Source: Orientallactaga sibirica
Lineage: Eukaryota > Chordata > Mammalia > Rodentia > Dipodidae
Direction: 5' to 3'
Length of the DNA: 64,000 nt
NCBI GenBank assembly: GCA_036365145.1
Contig: JAEOAD010000888.1
Span: 3,885,501-3,949,500, forward strand
Within the stretch, counting starts at the first letter, position 1. Every line of letters starts with the position of its first letter. The notes beneath the pieces were generated by a model. That model was not told the DNA's origin. It did not search any database and saw only the letters and a program-made list of their open reading frames with translations. Both the position numbers and the translations under genes were made by a program. Positions 41,852 through 53,690 of this stretch are shown piece by piece.

Positions 41852-42079
41852 TTTTTTCCCCCACATATTATTTATTTATTCATTTATTTGCAAGCAGAAA
41901 GAGATAGAAGAGAGACAAACAGAATAGGCATGCCAGGGCCTCCATTCACTGCAAAAAAACTCTAATTGCATGTGCCACTTTGTGCATCTGGCTTTAGGTG
42001 GATAATGGGGTATTGAACTCAGGACATCAGGCTTTTCAAGGAAGCACCTTTAATAACAGCTGAGCTATTTCCCCAGCTC
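41852..42079 (-). mobile_element. B2-like SINE, older
   Basis: Reverse copy ending gctatttccccagctc. Confidence 0.8.
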
Positions 42080-42350
42080 ATGAATTTTGTTTGAATAAGG
42101 GAGAATGCTGGATGTCTCTATAGTTCTGTTCAGATGACTGCAGAATCTGAAGAAACTAATGCAACATACTGCTGTTGTTGGTATAACATACACGATTTGT
42201 TTTTGTAAACTTTTTTGGCTTATTTGTTGGTTTTTCTTTGTTTGGTTTTTTTTTTTGTTGTTGTTGTTGTTTTTTTTAATATCAAACAGTTGATTTTAGT
42301 AAGGAGATGAGCTCTGCCTAGATTCTTTGTTGAGTACTAAAGGGGGTTAG
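42080..42350. other. Unassigned sequence with T-rich runs
   Basis: No family recognised. Confidence 0.35.
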
Positions 42351-42505
42351 ACTTTTTCTTTTTGGGGGTGTTGGAAGTAGGGTCTGGTTATTTTCCAGGC
42401 TCACCTGGAATTCACTCTGTAGTCTCAGGGTAGCTTCAAACTCACAGGGATCCTCCTCCCTCAGGCTCAGCACTGGGATTAAAGGTGTATGCCACCATGC
42501 TGGGC
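42351..42505 (-). mobile_element. B1 SINE
   Basis: Reverse, moderately diverged. Confidence 0.82.
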
Positions 42506-42665
42506 TTTATTTTATTTTATTTTGGTTTTCTGAGGTAGGGTCTCATTCTAGCTCAGGCTGACCTGGAATTCACTGTGCAGTCTCAGGGTGACCTTGAATT
42601 CATGGTGTTCCTCCTACCTCTGCCTCCAGCGTGCTGGGATTAAAGAGTGCGCCACCACGCCTGGC
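42506..42665 (-). mobile_element. B1 SINE
   Basis: Reverse; (TTTTA)n tail. Confidence 0.85.
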
Positions 42666-42679
42666 TTTATCTTTTTGTT

Positions 42680-42839
42680 TATGTGTTTGGATTTTTTTGA
42701 TCTAGGTAGAAGGTAGGGTTTTACTCTAGCCAAGGCTGATTTGGAACTCACTGTAGTCCCAGGCTGGCTTTGAACACACAGTGATCCTACCTCTGCCTGC
42801 AGAGTACTGGTATTAAAGGTATGTGCTACCATGCTTGGC
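42680..42839 (-). mobile_element. B1 SINE, older
   Basis: Reverse, diverged head atgctaccatgcttggc. Confidence 0.78.
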
Positions 42840-42841
42840 AG

Positions 42842-43093
42842 TGTGTTTTTTGTGTATGAGTGCATGTATGCCAGTGCACCCAGAGAACAACCATGGGGTG
42901 TCAGTCCTCTCCCACCTTGAGACAGGATTTCTCATGTCAGTCTAGCTGGTCCATAAGCTTTGTGATTCTGACTCCATCTTCCACTGCTGTCAGTGCCATT
43001 TGTGTCAGGCTTTACGAGGTTTCTGGAGATCCAACTGGGGTTAGCAGGCTTTCAAAGCAAGAGTCTTAACTGTTGAGCCATCTCTTCAGCTTC
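42842..43093 (-). mobile_element. Old tRNA-derived rodent SINE relic
   Basis: Head end ttaactgttgagccatctcttc and a gtgtatgagtgcatgtatgcc stretch resemble the B3/B2 group of older rodent SINEs rather than the two local forms. Confidence 0.55.
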
Positions 43094-43190
43094 CTCCTTA
43101 TTTTTGTTTAAAACCAGGCTTTATGTAGCTCTGCCTCTGTCTCCTGAGTCCTGGGAATACAGAAATGTGCCATCATGCCTGGCTCATAAT
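43094..43190 (-). mobile_element. Eroded B1-like fragment
   Basis: ctctgcctctgtctcctgag...catcatgcctggc only. Confidence 0.6.
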
Positions 43191-43191
43191 T

Positions 43192-43358
43192 TTTTTTGTT
43201 GTTGTTTTGTTTTGTTTTCAGAGGTAGGGTCTCACTCTGGCCCAGGCTGACCTGGAATTAACTTTGTATTCTCAGAGTGGCCTTGAACTCACCACGGCAA
43301 TCCTCCTACCTCTGCCTCCCGAGTGCTGGGATTAAAGGCATGCACCACCACCCCAGCT
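43192..43358 (-). mobile_element. B1 SINE
   Basis: Reverse, full length. Confidence 0.88.
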
Positions 43359-43382
43359 TCATAAGTAATTTTTAAACTTTGC

Positions 43383-43439
<57 letters not shown>

Positions 43440-43455
43440 TTTCACTCTCTCTCTT
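43383..43455. repeat. (CTTT)n microsatellite
   Basis: About 13 uninterrupted tetramers, then CT-rich sequence. Confidence 0.95.
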
Positions 43456-43534
43456 TCTTCTTGCTACAAACCCTTTCTTCAAATGTATTCTGACAAGTTT
43501 CCCGTATCAACAAGGAATTAGTAGTATGTTTATT

Positions 43535-43880
43535 ATTTTCACCACAGGATGTCATGTTTCCCAGGCTTCCCTCAAACTTGAAATCATCCCATCATCACCT
43601 CCTGAGCACTGAGATTACATGTGTACCACCATTCCTGGTTTATGGGGTGCTGGGAATTAAATCCAGGGCTTCCAGGGAGGGTTTGCTGCTGAGGACATAC
43701 TTGTCTCCTGGAGGAGACTGATACAGTGATGTAAACACATTTTGTTTCCCTTACCTTTCTCAAGAAAAACTAACAAATGCCACCCAAACTGTAAGCCCAT
43801 TTACTGGTTCAGCACTCAATTCTAGTTTGTTTTTGGCGCTGAGGATTAAACCTACCACTGAACTATATGCTCCCAGCCCA
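43535..43880 (-). mobile_element. Old B1-like and ID/B4-like relics
   Basis: 43535-43645 is a very diverged reverse B1. gtgctgggaattaaatccaggg (43650) and accactgaactatatgctcccagccc (43853) look like the two ends of an ID-type SINE separated by unrelated sequence. Confidence 0.5.
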
Positions 43881-43949
43881 CAATTCTAGTACTGTTAGCC
43901 CTCTGGCATGGACCTTGGCTTGTGTCCCTAGACTCAGTTCTAGTCTAAA

Positions 43950-45196
<1,247 letters not shown>

Positions 45197-45349
45197 TGTT
45201 GTTGTTATTTTTTTGAGGTAGGTCTCACTCTAGGCCAGGCTGACCTAGAATTCACTGTGTAGTCTCAGGATGGCCTTGAACTCACATTGATCCTCCTACC
45301 TCTGCCTCCAGAGTGCTGGGATTAAAGATGTACACCACCATGCATGGCA
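45197..45349 (-). mobile_element. B1 SINE
   Basis: Reverse copy at the 5' edge of the COQ5 retrocopy. Confidence 0.87.
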
Positions 45350-45357
45350 TGGCTGAA

Positions 45358-45494
45358 ACTTTTTTTAAATTTTATTAATTTAGAGAGAAAGAGGCAGGCC
45401 CTCTAACCATTGCAAACGAACTCCAAACACATGAAACACCTTGTGCTTATATGGGTAATGGGGACTTGAACATGGCTTGTTAGGCTTTGCAGGC
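45358..45494 (-). mobile_element. B2-like SINE, headless
   Basis: Reverse copy stopping at ggctttgcaggcc. Confidence 0.78.
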
Positions 45495-45636
45495 CAGGGC
45501 CTTCAGCTGCTGTAAATGAACTCCAGACATATGCACCACCTTGTGCATTTGGCTTACATGGATACTGGGGAATGAAACCTGGGTCCTTTGGCTTAGTAGG
45601 CAAATGCCTTAACCATTAAGTCATCTCTCCAGCCCG
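45495..45636 (-). mobile_element. B2-like SINE, tailless
   Basis: Reverse copy starting at agggccttcagctgctg, so two copies were fused by deletion. Confidence 0.8.
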
Positions 45637-45858
45637 CCCCCCCAGCCCTCCGCGCTGCAACTTTGGGGAAAAAATAATTCCATTTGGCCATGTTGAATTG
45701 ATACATTACAGAAATTTACAGCCATATTCATTTAGAAATGTTAAACTTTTTTTCATTTTTCTCCATTTGCAGAGTGGTAACACATTGTGTTAAGTATGTA
45801 AGCTCTTATTCATGTAGGATTGATTACAGAAGGTAGTATTCTCTAAATAAAAAAAAAA
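45637..45858. other. Unassigned AT-rich sequence
   Basis: No recognised feature. Confidence 0.35.
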
Positions 45859-45968
45859 AGCTGGGGGTGGTGGCATGCCTTTAATCCCAGCACTGGAGAG
45901 GCAGAGGTAAGAGGATCACTGTGAGTTTGAGGCCAGCCTGGGCTAGAGTGAAATCCTCCCTCAAAAAA

Positions 45969-46001
<33 letters not shown>

Positions 46002-46002
46002 C
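45859..46002 (+). mobile_element. B1 SINE, internally deleted
   Basis: About 35-A tail interrupted once by C. Confidence 0.85.
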
Positions 46003-46218
46003 CAGGCGTTGGCTGAAGAGATGGCTTAGCAGTTAAGGCACTTGCCTGTGAAGCCCAAAGACCCAGGTTTGATTCTCCAGATCCCAAGTAAGCCATATGC
46101 ACCTGGTGGCACATGCATCTAGAGTTTCTTTGCAGTAGCTAGAAGCCCTGACATGCCCATTCTGACTCTCTCTCTCTCCCTCTCTCTGTCTCTAATAAAT
46201 AAAAAATAAAAATACTTT
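46003..46218 (+). mobile_element. B2-like SINE, short form
   Basis: Stacked on the preceding tail. Confidence 0.86.
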
Positions 46219-46930
46219 TTTAATGAGGTAGGGTTTCACTCTAGTCCAGGCGTAATGCCCAGTTCACGGCACCTCCAGTAACCACCAAGGAAGACCAAAC
46301 ATGTATGGAAACGCAAAGAGCTTTTTATTCGGGCTTAAGCTCGGTCTCTTGCCTTCACCAACGCAGTGGATTCGAGCAAGAGCCCAGAAAATCAGAATGG
46401 CGGGCTTTTTATTGAGGTTTGAGCAAGGGGGAGGGGACCATCACCTATGCGACTACATGATTGGCTAATTTGAACATTAACTGTACTTGGGGGTTCTTGA
46501 TTGGTCTTAGGATTTTGGCGGGCTAGGTCTAGGGGAATTTCAAACTTAATTGGCTTAGCAAACAGCGATTACATTTGAACAGGTTGGCAGGCGCGGTTAC
46601 ATTCATTTGATTGGTTGACATTTACAAAACTCTGAGACGGTGGATCTTATTGGGTCATCCAGCCCAGGACCGCAAGAATGTTGAGTCATGCTCACACAGC
46701 AAGTTTATGGTTTTTCCCGGTACTGCTTGTTCTTCCCTTGATTCCGGGAACTCACCCTTGTGGCCTACAGAGTGACTGAGGCCTGTCATGGTGCTACTCT
46801 GGCCTGGGTCTTTCACAGGCTGACCTGGAATTCACTATGTACTCTCAGGGTGGCCTTGAACTCACGGTGGTCCTCCTATCTCTGTCTCCTGAGTGCTGGG
46901 ATTAAAGACGTGCACCACCACGCCCAGCTT
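46219..46930 (-). mobile_element. B1 SINE split by a solo LTR
   Basis: Tail part 46219-46251, head part 46816-46930; caggc duplicated. Confidence 0.86.
46252..46815 (-). mobile_element. Gammaretrovirus-like solo LTR in B1
   Basis: 564 bp. The minus strand starts TGAAAGACCCAGGCC, the typical start of gammaretroviral LTRs, and has two CCAAT-type words, AATAAAAAGCCC, and AATAAAAAGCTCTTTGC as poly(A) signal. Target word caggc at 46247-46251 and 46816-46820. Best preserved member of the family seen at 5061 and 9185. Confidence 0.85.
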
Positions 46931-47034
46931 TTTTTTTTTTAATTTATTTTTAGCCGGGTGTGGTGGTGCATGTCTTTAATCCCAGCAATCAGGAGACAAA
47001 AGTAGGAGAATCACAGTGAGTTCAAAGCCACTCT

Positions 47035-47190
47035 GAAGCAGGCATAGTGGCACACGCCTTTATCCCCAGCACTTAAGGGGAAGCAGAGGTAGGCAGATTG
47101 CTGTGAATTCAAGGCCACTCTGAGACTACATAGTGAATTCCAGGTCAGCCTGGGCTAGAAAGCGAGACCTTACCTCAAAAAACAAACAAA
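47035..47190 (+). mobile_element. B1 SINE (nested)
   Basis: Head gcaggcatagtggcacacgcc; tail aaacaaacaaa. Confidence 0.84.
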
Positions 47191-47371
47191 TAGCCGGGTG
47201 TGGTGGGTGGCGCACGCCTTTAATCCCAGCACTCGGGAGGCAGAGGTAGGAGGATCACTGTGAGTTCGAGGCCACCCTGAGACTACATAGTTAATTCCAG
47301 GTCAGCCTGGACTAGAGTGAAACCCTAACTCAAAAAACCAAAAAATAAAAATAAAATAAAAAATAAAAGTA
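47191..47371 (+). mobile_element. B1 SINE (nested)
   Basis: Has a small ggtgg duplication in its head. Confidence 0.86.
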
Positions 47372-47462
47372 AAGCCACTCTGAGACTACATAGTAAATTC
47401 CAGGTCAGCCCGGGCTAGAGTGAAACCCTAACTTGAAAAAATAAAAAACAAAACAAAAAAAG

Positions 47463-47638
47463 GGCTGGAGAGATGGCTCACAGCTACAGCCTGCAGGTCA
47501 AGGTTCAATTCCCCAGGATGCATATAATGCCAGATGCACAGAGTAGCACATACATCTGGTAGTTGTTTGCAGTAGAAAGAGGACAGACTCACCCATTTGC
47601 TCTCTCTCTCTCTCAATTAAATAAAAATAAATAAATAT
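47463..47638 (+). mobile_element. B2-like SINE, older subtype
   Basis: gagatggctcacagc head, ataatgccagatgcac body. Confidence 0.8.
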
Positions 47639-47788
47639 TTTCCATTTTTTGTGAATAAAACTAGTTTTAAAAATAACTTTATTGGGGTGTGATGGCATAC
47701 ACGTTTGAAAGGCAGAGATCGTATTATTGTGAGTTAGAGGTCAGACTGAGTCCAAAAATGAAGACTTTTTTTTTTTTTTTAAAGTTAG

Positions 47789-47943
47789 TAGAGCCTGGAA
47801 TGGTGGCTCACACCTATAATCCCAGCACTCAGGAGGTTGAGGTAAGAGGATCATTGTGAGTTTGAGGCTAGCTGGTCTACAGAGTGAGTTCCACCTTGGC
47901 CAGTTTGGGCTAGAGAGAGAGATCCTGCCTCAAAAAGACAAAA
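47789..47943 (+). mobile_element. B1 SINE, older
   Basis: Contains ctagctggtctacagagtgag, an old-type B1 body. Confidence 0.78.
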
Positions 47944-47944
47944 G

Positions 47945-48075
47945 AAAGCTGGATGTGGTGATGTACTCCCTTTAATCCCAGGCAGAGGATCGCTGAGAGT
48001 TTGAGGCCACCCTGAGGCTACATAGTGAATTTCAGGTCAGCCTGGGCTAGAGTGAGACTCTATCTTAAAAAATTA
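47945..48075 (+). mobile_element. B1 SINE
   Basis: Tail grows into a GAA/GGA repeat. Confidence 0.83.
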
Positions 48076-48195
48076 AAAAAGAAGAAGGAGGAGGAGGAGG
48101 AGGAGAAGAAGAAGAGGAAGAAGAAGGAGGAGGAGGAGGAAGAGGAGGAGAAGAAGAAGAAGGAGAAGGAGGAGGAAGAGGAGGAGAAGAAGAAT
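48076..48195. repeat. (GAA/GGA)n purine repeat
   Basis: About 120 bases of A and G only, in triplet units; the Glu/Lys frame over it is not a gene. Confidence 0.95.
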
Positions 48196-48351
48196 TGGCA
48201 TATATACCTTTTAATAATAACTTAATATCAATGGCCTCAAAAGACACAGGCTTGCAGACTCAATTAAAAGGCAGGATCCTTCTGTTTTTGCCTCCAAGAA
48301 ACTCACCTCTCCATAAAAGACAAATAGTATCTTAGGGCAAAAGGATGGAAA

Positions 48352-48780
48352 ATGGTATATCAAGAAAATGTGCCTAGAAAACAAGCAGGGGTTGCTATTC
48401 TAATATCTGACAGGATAGACTTCAAGCCAACATTAGTGAGGAAAGTTAAAGAAGGTAACTTTATATTGATTAAAGGAACAATTCAACAGGAAGACATTAC
48501 AATTCTAAACATATATGCACCTAATATGGATGCTCCTAATTTCATCAAACAAACACTATTAGACTTAAGGTCACAGGTTACACCAAGCAAAATTGTAGTG
48601 GGTAACTGCAATACCCCACACTCATCTATTGACAGGTCATCCTGGCAAAAAATAAACAGAGAGACATCTGGATTAAGTGATGTCATAGAACAAATGGACC
48701 TAATAGATTATCTACAGAACATTGCATTTGAATGCTACAGAATACACATTTTTCTCAACAGCACAAGGAACATTCTGTAA
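48352..48780 (+). pseudogene. L1 ORF2 endonuclease-domain remnant
   Basis: The longest L1 reading frame in the window, 142 codons. It covers the middle of the apurinic-endonuclease-like domain (NIYAPN motif; DRSSWQKINRETSGLSD), entered at an internal Met and ended by a stop where active L1 continues. N-terminal catalytic residues are not in the frame. Confidence 0.85.
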
Positions 48781-48939
48781 ATTAGACAATATCTTAGGAC
48801 ACAAAGCATATCTTAACAAAAAAAAATTGAAATAATTCTTTGTATTTTATCTGATCATAATGGGATTAAACTACAAATAAGCATCAAGAAAAGAAAAATA
48901 AATAAAAATTTTAAAAAAGAAAAGAAAAGCTATAGAGAT

Positions 48940-49085
48940 GCCAGGCGTGGTGGCACAAACCTTTAATCCCAGCACTCAGGAGGCAGAGATAAGAGGATCA
49001 TTGTGAGTTCAAGGCAACCCTGAGACTACATAGTGAGTTCCAGGTCAGCCTGGGCTAAAGTGAGACCCTACCTCCAAAAACAAAC
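48940..49085 (+). mobile_element. B1 SINE in L1, tail split by an ERV
   Basis: The ERV entered its aaacaaac tail. The L1 target word actatagag lies before the B1 (48929) and again after the ERV (53521). Confidence 0.86.
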
Positions 49086-49467
49086 TGCTGGGGTCCCTCC
49101 TAGGGCCAGCCCAGGAGGGACGGCAGGGTCTCCGCGAAGTAGGGGGTGAGAGGCGTGGAGTCATGACACAGACTCAGAGAGTTGGGTGGAAGCAGGCAGA
49201 GGGTGAGCTGCTGCAAACTCATTTATTCAAGGAAGTGTAGGGGGTTTAAAGGGTTTGGCTGGCCAATCATTGTATGGGGTGGTCCCCTTCTTGTGACCAA
49301 TGACAGCCTGTCTCTGGGCAGATCATCTCACAGCAGGTTGCTCACGAGCATGGGACTGTAGCTGTTGTCATGCCAGGCCTGTGCAGGATGCCATGTCCAT
49401 AGAAGTCACTTCCTGGTTTCTTTTAGCATGCAGTCTGGCTAGGGCCCGACCTGCATTGTGCCATACA
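49086..49467 (-). repeat. 3' LTR of the class II ERV
   Basis: 382 bp; sense strand TGTATGGCAC...CCCAGCA. AATAAA on the minus strand at about 49222. Differs from the 5' LTR mainly by transitions. Confidence 0.92.
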
Positions 49468-49481
49468 TATCCTCCTTTTTG
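49468..49481 (-). other. Polypurine tract of the class II ERV
   Basis: Minus strand caaaaaggaggata directly before the 3' LTR; primes plus-strand DNA synthesis in retroviruses. Confidence 0.85.
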
Positions 49482-49764
49482 TTTTTATTATTGGCGACCC
49501 TGGGAGGCATGGTTCTTTGCCAAGCCATTGTTGACCCCAGGCCCCAAGGGATCATCACATGGGATGGTGCCTGTCTTAGGTTGCCCCTCTCATGGGGTCT
49601 TACCTGTCATTGACTACCCGCCAGCCTGGTGAGAAAACCCGAGGGGTGTGGCTGTCACTTAGGAGGCATGGGAGGGCCATGTGATGGTGTCTCTGTGGCA
49701 TGCGAACAGTCTCAGCAAGTGAGAATCCACTATAGAACCTGAAAAAGACTGGGGTAGGACAGGT

Positions 49765-50454
49765 TTACAAATGAGAAATGGCGAATGAGATCATATGGTG
49801 GTTACTAGGGGTTGCTTCTTCCAATTGATAAATGGCTCCCTGTAGTAGAACCTGGTTTGTTTGGATGGTGGGGATGTGCTGAGCAAAAGTTCTGAGACAT
49901 CTGAAAAGGATCAGCATGATGATGAGAATAATTAGGATTCCCACCAGGATAAGAAGGGAGAAAGGGTTGAAGAAAGAAATATAAGTTATCATTGGGAGAA
50001 ACAGCTGCAAAGCCAATGGGCACCTGTCTAATGATAACATGGAGGTCAGCATGAATAGTCATGCAAGGACTCAGTCTACAACTAAGGAGGGAGCAGTTGA
50101 GAAAGCCCCTGGAACAGAGTAAAAAGGCAGAGGCATTGAGTGTTAGGACCAAGACAAAATAATAGGGGGTTTTAACATAAACAGGTTGTTGGGTGACTGT
50201 TGGGAGCTCACCCTTAGTGCCATAAATAGCAGCATTGAGTGTCCTTAATGGTAGCAGATCAATGCAATCAAAGGAGTTGCAAAGGAACTGATGGCTGGTT
50301 GGAGGGTAGCATTACCATAAGAGGCATTAATAAGCAAAAAAGGCAAAGGTGTGGCTAAGGAGAAGTACTTGCTTGAAGGGGGAGGAATACAGCTAAATAG
50401 AGTGGCTAAAATGAAGCCTAGGAAAAGCGTGAGAATCTGGGCCCACTGCACCAA
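49765..50454 (-). pseudogene. env remnant of the class II ERV
   Basis: An N-terminal piece (50454-50245) has a signal-peptide-like stretch ILTLFLGFILATLFSC. A C-terminal piece (50052-49765) has a strong membrane span, LLILVGILIILIIMLILF, then a cytoplasmic tail ending near 49765. The pieces are in different frames. The total is far below a full env (over 600 residues), so most of the surface and ectodomain is lost. No function can remain. Confidence 0.75.
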
Positions 50455-50549
50455 GCAAGTATGGCCTAAGAAGAATTGTCCAAAATGGCTTCTGGGAAGT
50501 GGTAGTAGGGAGAAAAGGAGATAAAAGGAGAAAAGGGGGGAATAAGTTT

Positions 50550-51830
50550 ACAGTCCCGTATCTGGACTGAGGGGTTTGGCATCATCCTCTTCATCAAAGT
50601 CGATCTCTGAGTCAGTGGCTGGACAGATGTTCCTGGCAAGGATCCAGATCGGGACCTGTGAAGTTTCTGGAAAGACACAAGCATACCCTTGGCCCTGTGT
50701 TAAAAGAGGGTGGGGGGGGCTGGAGAGATGGCTTAGGGGTTAAGGCGCCTGCCTCCTAAGCCTAAGAACACTGGTTCCAATCTCCAGAGGTTCCAATTTC
50801 CAGGTCCCACGTTTAGCCAGATGCAAAGTGACACAAGGGTGCAATGCCGCACTTGACCACAACAGGGCGCACACATCTGGATTTCGTTCACAGCAGCTGA
50901 GACACTGCTGGCGCGCTCATCTCTGTATTCCCCTCTCTCTCTCTCTCTCTCTTTCTCTGTCTCTCTCCAAAAAAATAATAAAAAATAAAAAATAAATTAA
51001 AAAAGAGGGTGGGGTCCTTTCCAGATATTAATATGAGGATCCTTCCAGCGGACTAAGGGTAAAGGCATTGTGGTTGGTTGGTATCTCCAATGTTTATAGG
51101 CCGGGGAGAGTCCTGTCTCATCAAAGGTGAGAAAACTGAGGGTGAAAAGAGCTTCCACCAGGGCCAAGTGGGGATCCTTGGGAGACATAGTGGACTTTTG
51201 TTTTATAATTAGTTCCTTTAGGGTCCGGTTAGTTCTCTCCACTATGGCTTGTCCCCTTGTTGAAGGGGATCCCAAGGGAGTGTTTTATTCCCCAAGATTC
51301 CATGAAGGATGTGAATTGGGCAGATAGATGTGTATGCAGGGCCATTATCAGTTTTAATTGACCAGGGTACGCCTATGACCAACATAGCGGTTTTTGTCAC
51401 CTTAATGACATGGGACACCTTCTCCCCTGAGAGAACAATAGCAAAAATAAGCTTAGAGTAAGTGTCCACAATGACATGGACATATTTGAGGTTACCAAAG
51501 GAAGGTTTGTGGGTAACATCCATCTGCCAGATAGAATTTGGGGTAAGGCCTCTAGGGTCAACTCCTTGAGGCTGTAGTGGGCCCAAAGAGGCTGGGGGGG
51601 TGCATGCTTTACAGGTATGGGTTAAATGTTTGCATTGGCTAAGCAAGAGCTCGGGGTATAGGGTTCGTAGGTTGGTAGGGGATAAATGGAACCTTTGGTG
51701 TAAACGTCTAGCTTGTTCTAAAGGTGGCAAGGATGAGACAGCAATAAACTTGTCTACCTGCAAATTCCCATCAGCAATAAAGCCAGGCAGACCAGTGTGT
51801 GAGCGAACGTGCTCACTAAGTCTGAAGGTG
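50550..51830 (-). pseudogene. pol remnant: RNase H end and integrase of the class II ERV
   Basis: The frame ending 51242 shows RNase H C-terminal text (HVRSHTGLPGFIADGN), the integrase zinc-binding pattern H-x3-H (RLHQRFH) and C-x2-C (TCKAC), then two catalytic aspartates (WQMDVT; IKTDNGPAY). The glutamate-bearing part (QAIVERTNRTLKELI) is in a different frame (51275-50997). The integrase is therefore broken by a frameshift near 51290 and then by the SINE at 50716-50999, beyond which its C-terminal end continues to about 50570. Reverse transcriptase and protease are absent. Confidence 0.88.
50716..50999 (+). mobile_element. B2-like SINE, long form, duplicated B box, inside ERV integrase
   Basis: Target duplication ttaaaagagggtggg (50700) / taaaaaagagggtgggg (50998). 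ggttccaat(c/t)tcc is present twice (50773-50785, 50789-50801). Confidence 0.9.
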
Positions 51831-52535
51831 GATGGCCCATTGTAAAAGGACTTGTTCAAAGTAGGAGTCAACTCCAAATTCCTGGGCCACCTTGTGGATG
51901 AGAGCCAGATCAGAGAGGGGGGAGGGTACCAGGGCCTGGCTGTTGCATCCAGCCCTATGTTAACATTAACAGGGAAGGCAGCAAAGGGTGGGGCAATGGG
52001 GCGAGTCAGCAAACTGGCAGTTGCCTGGGTGTGTCCAGGACGGATCGGGTGGAGGTCCTTCCAAGGGTAAAGGAGGAAGGGGTGGCTGTGAGTGCGGCTG
52101 TGAGTGCAGGTGGTTTGAGTGGTGGTCTTTTATCATTGAAGGGTTGGTCTTCCTCATCATCATCATAATAGGGGGCTGGGAAGGAGGAGGTTTGAAGATC
52201 TAGTTTTGGTTCCTCCTTACAGCTTTTGTTATGGGTGGAAATGACTTCCTCCACGAAAGAGCCTTTAAGGCTGGTAATTATGGCAAGGAGGATAGAAAGA
52301 ATGGGGCATGGGGTGTGTGCCCTTTGTAAACCTCATGTTTCCTTGCAAGGAAGAGAACCTGGGACCAAATGGAAGTGTCCCAGATGTTCTCCTGACTAAT
52401 CCATGGGGCTAAAACAAGAGTTTCATCCCAAAAGCCATGGGTGTCCTTTTGTTTCACTTTTAAGCCATGTTGCAGGAGGAGGGCCTTAAGAGCCTGCAAT
52501 TGCAGTGTCCTATGATGGGGAGGGAGGTTGCCCAT
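51830..52535 (-). pseudogene. gag remnant of the class II ERV
   Basis: Starts at MGN (codon 52535-52533), a myristoylation-type start. Then matrix-like text with HGLKVKQKDTHGFW as in betaretroviral matrix proteins, a proline-rich and acidic linker (YYDDDEEDQP; PPLPPLP), and a short capsid-like start near 51960-51850 (DLALIHKVAQEFGVD). Several frame changes (near 52270, 52010 and 51940). It then runs into RNase H text near 51830, marking the deletion that removed the rest of gag, protease and RT. Confidence 0.75.
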
Positions 52536-52929
52536 TATGGCGTGGTGGTGTTTGAGGGGGGCTAGGCTGGGACACTCCTGAATCAAGGAGACTGAGAAAA
52601 TGATAACCCAGATCAAAAATGATAGCCCAAAGGATAATCATGCAACCCACAAAACCTATTGCCGGGACCAGCTGAGACATATGGATAGAATATTTAGTAC
52701 CTACATGTCTTGTGCTTAGTGGGGGACTTCCATGGGTTGTTATTCCACGGCCGTATGCCCACATGGTGTCTCCAGGGAAGCTCGGCCAATGGCCTCGCAT
52801 TGGTTCCGAAATCGGGTGGATCAGACCCTTATGTGATTTTGCCAGGATGAACCGAGAGCAAAGGGCCTGACACGGGTTTTGGGACCATGCAGCAGTGTGT
52901 GCCTTCTTGCTGGGGAAAAGGACAAACAA
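52510..52929 (-). other. ERV leader open frame with a hydrophobic span
   Basis: 139 codons in the region between primer-binding site and gag, overlapping the gag start in another frame. Contains a hydrophobic segment, AIGFVGCMIILWAIIFDLGY. Could be chance in a leader; no homologue is known to me. Confidence 0.35.
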
Positions 52930-53103
52930 AAGGAAAAAGGAGGAGGAGGGGGCTGCCTGCTCACCCTTGGGCAGCCATCAGCACACAGAACACCAAGGGG
53001 CCTACTCACCAACGATCAAGAAGGGGGCATCTTACCAATGCTGAGGAGGCTACTCACCGACGATCAAGGAGGGGGCGTCTCGCCAACTCCGAGGGGGCAG
53101 AGG

Positions 53104-53121
53104 GTCCCTGTTCAGGTGCCA
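53104..53121 (-). other. Primer-binding site, Lys-tRNA type
   Basis: Minus strand TGGCACCTGAACAGGGAC, two bases after the 5' LTR end. It differs at two positions from the usual complement of tRNA-Lys3 (TGGCGCCCGAACAGGGAC). Confidence 0.85.
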
Positions 53122-53123
53122 GA

Positions 53124-53505
53124 TGTTGGGGTCCCTCCTAGGCCCAGCCCAGGAGGGATGGCAGGGTCTCCACCGAGTAGGGGGTGAGAGCCGCGGAGTC
53201 ATGACACAGACTCCGGGAGTTGGGTGGAAGCAGGCAGAGGGTGAGCTGCTGAAAACTTGTTTATTCAAGGAAGTGTAGGGGGTTTAAGGGGTTTGGCTGG
53301 CCAATCATTGTATGGGGTGGTCCCCTTCTTGTGACCAATGACAGCCTGTCTCTGGGCAGATCATCTTGCAGCAGGTTGCTCGCAAGCATGGGACTGTAGC
53401 TGTTGTCATGCCAGGCCTGTGCAGGATGCCATGTTCACGGAAGTCACTTCCTGGTTTCTTTTAGCATGCAGTCTGGCTAGGGCCCAACCTGCATTGTGCC
53501 ATACA
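53124..53505 (-). repeat. 5' LTR of the class II ERV
   Basis: 382 bp, same length as its partner; sense start TGTATGGCAC, end CCCCAACA. Confidence 0.92.
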
Positions 53506-53529
53506 ACAAACAAACAAAAAACTATAGAG

Positions 53530-53690
53530 CAGCCGGGCATGGTGATGCACGCCTTTAATCCCAGCAGTTGGGCGGCAGAGGTAGGAGGATCACCGTGAGT
53601 TCGAGGCCACCCTGAGACTGCATAGTGAATTCCAGGTCAGCCTGGGCTACAGCGAGACCCTACCTCGGAAAAAAAAAAAAAAAAAAAAAA
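53530..53690 (+). mobile_element. B1 SINE in L1
   Basis: Second B1 at the same L1 site; L1 text (atcatggaaactaaacag) resumes after its tail. Confidence 0.87.

Larger units (their letters stand above)
46952..47460 (+). mobile_element. B1 SINE carrying two nested B1s
   Basis: Outer B1 at 46952-47034 and 47372-47460; aaagccactctga is repeated at the break. Confidence 0.83.
49086..53505 (-). mobile_element. Class II (betaretrovirus-like) endogenous retrovirus, internally deleted
   Basis: 4,420 bp between 6-bp target duplications acaaac (49080-49085, 53506-53511), the length typical of class II elements. Two 382-bp LTRs, a Lys-tRNA-type primer-binding site beside the 5' LTR and a polypurine tract beside the 3' LTR all agree on minus-strand orientation. 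Inside are remnants of gag matrix/capsid, RNase H end plus integrase, and env ends. Capsid end, protease, most of reverse transcriptase and most of the env surface domain are missing. A B2-like SINE sits at the integrase end. By eye about 22 of 382 LTR positions differ, so it is not recent. Confidence 0.92.

Noticed and set aside
48025..48247. Glu/Lys-rich and opposite Pro/Ser-rich frames
   Set aside because: Translation of the GAA/GGA repeat on both strands.
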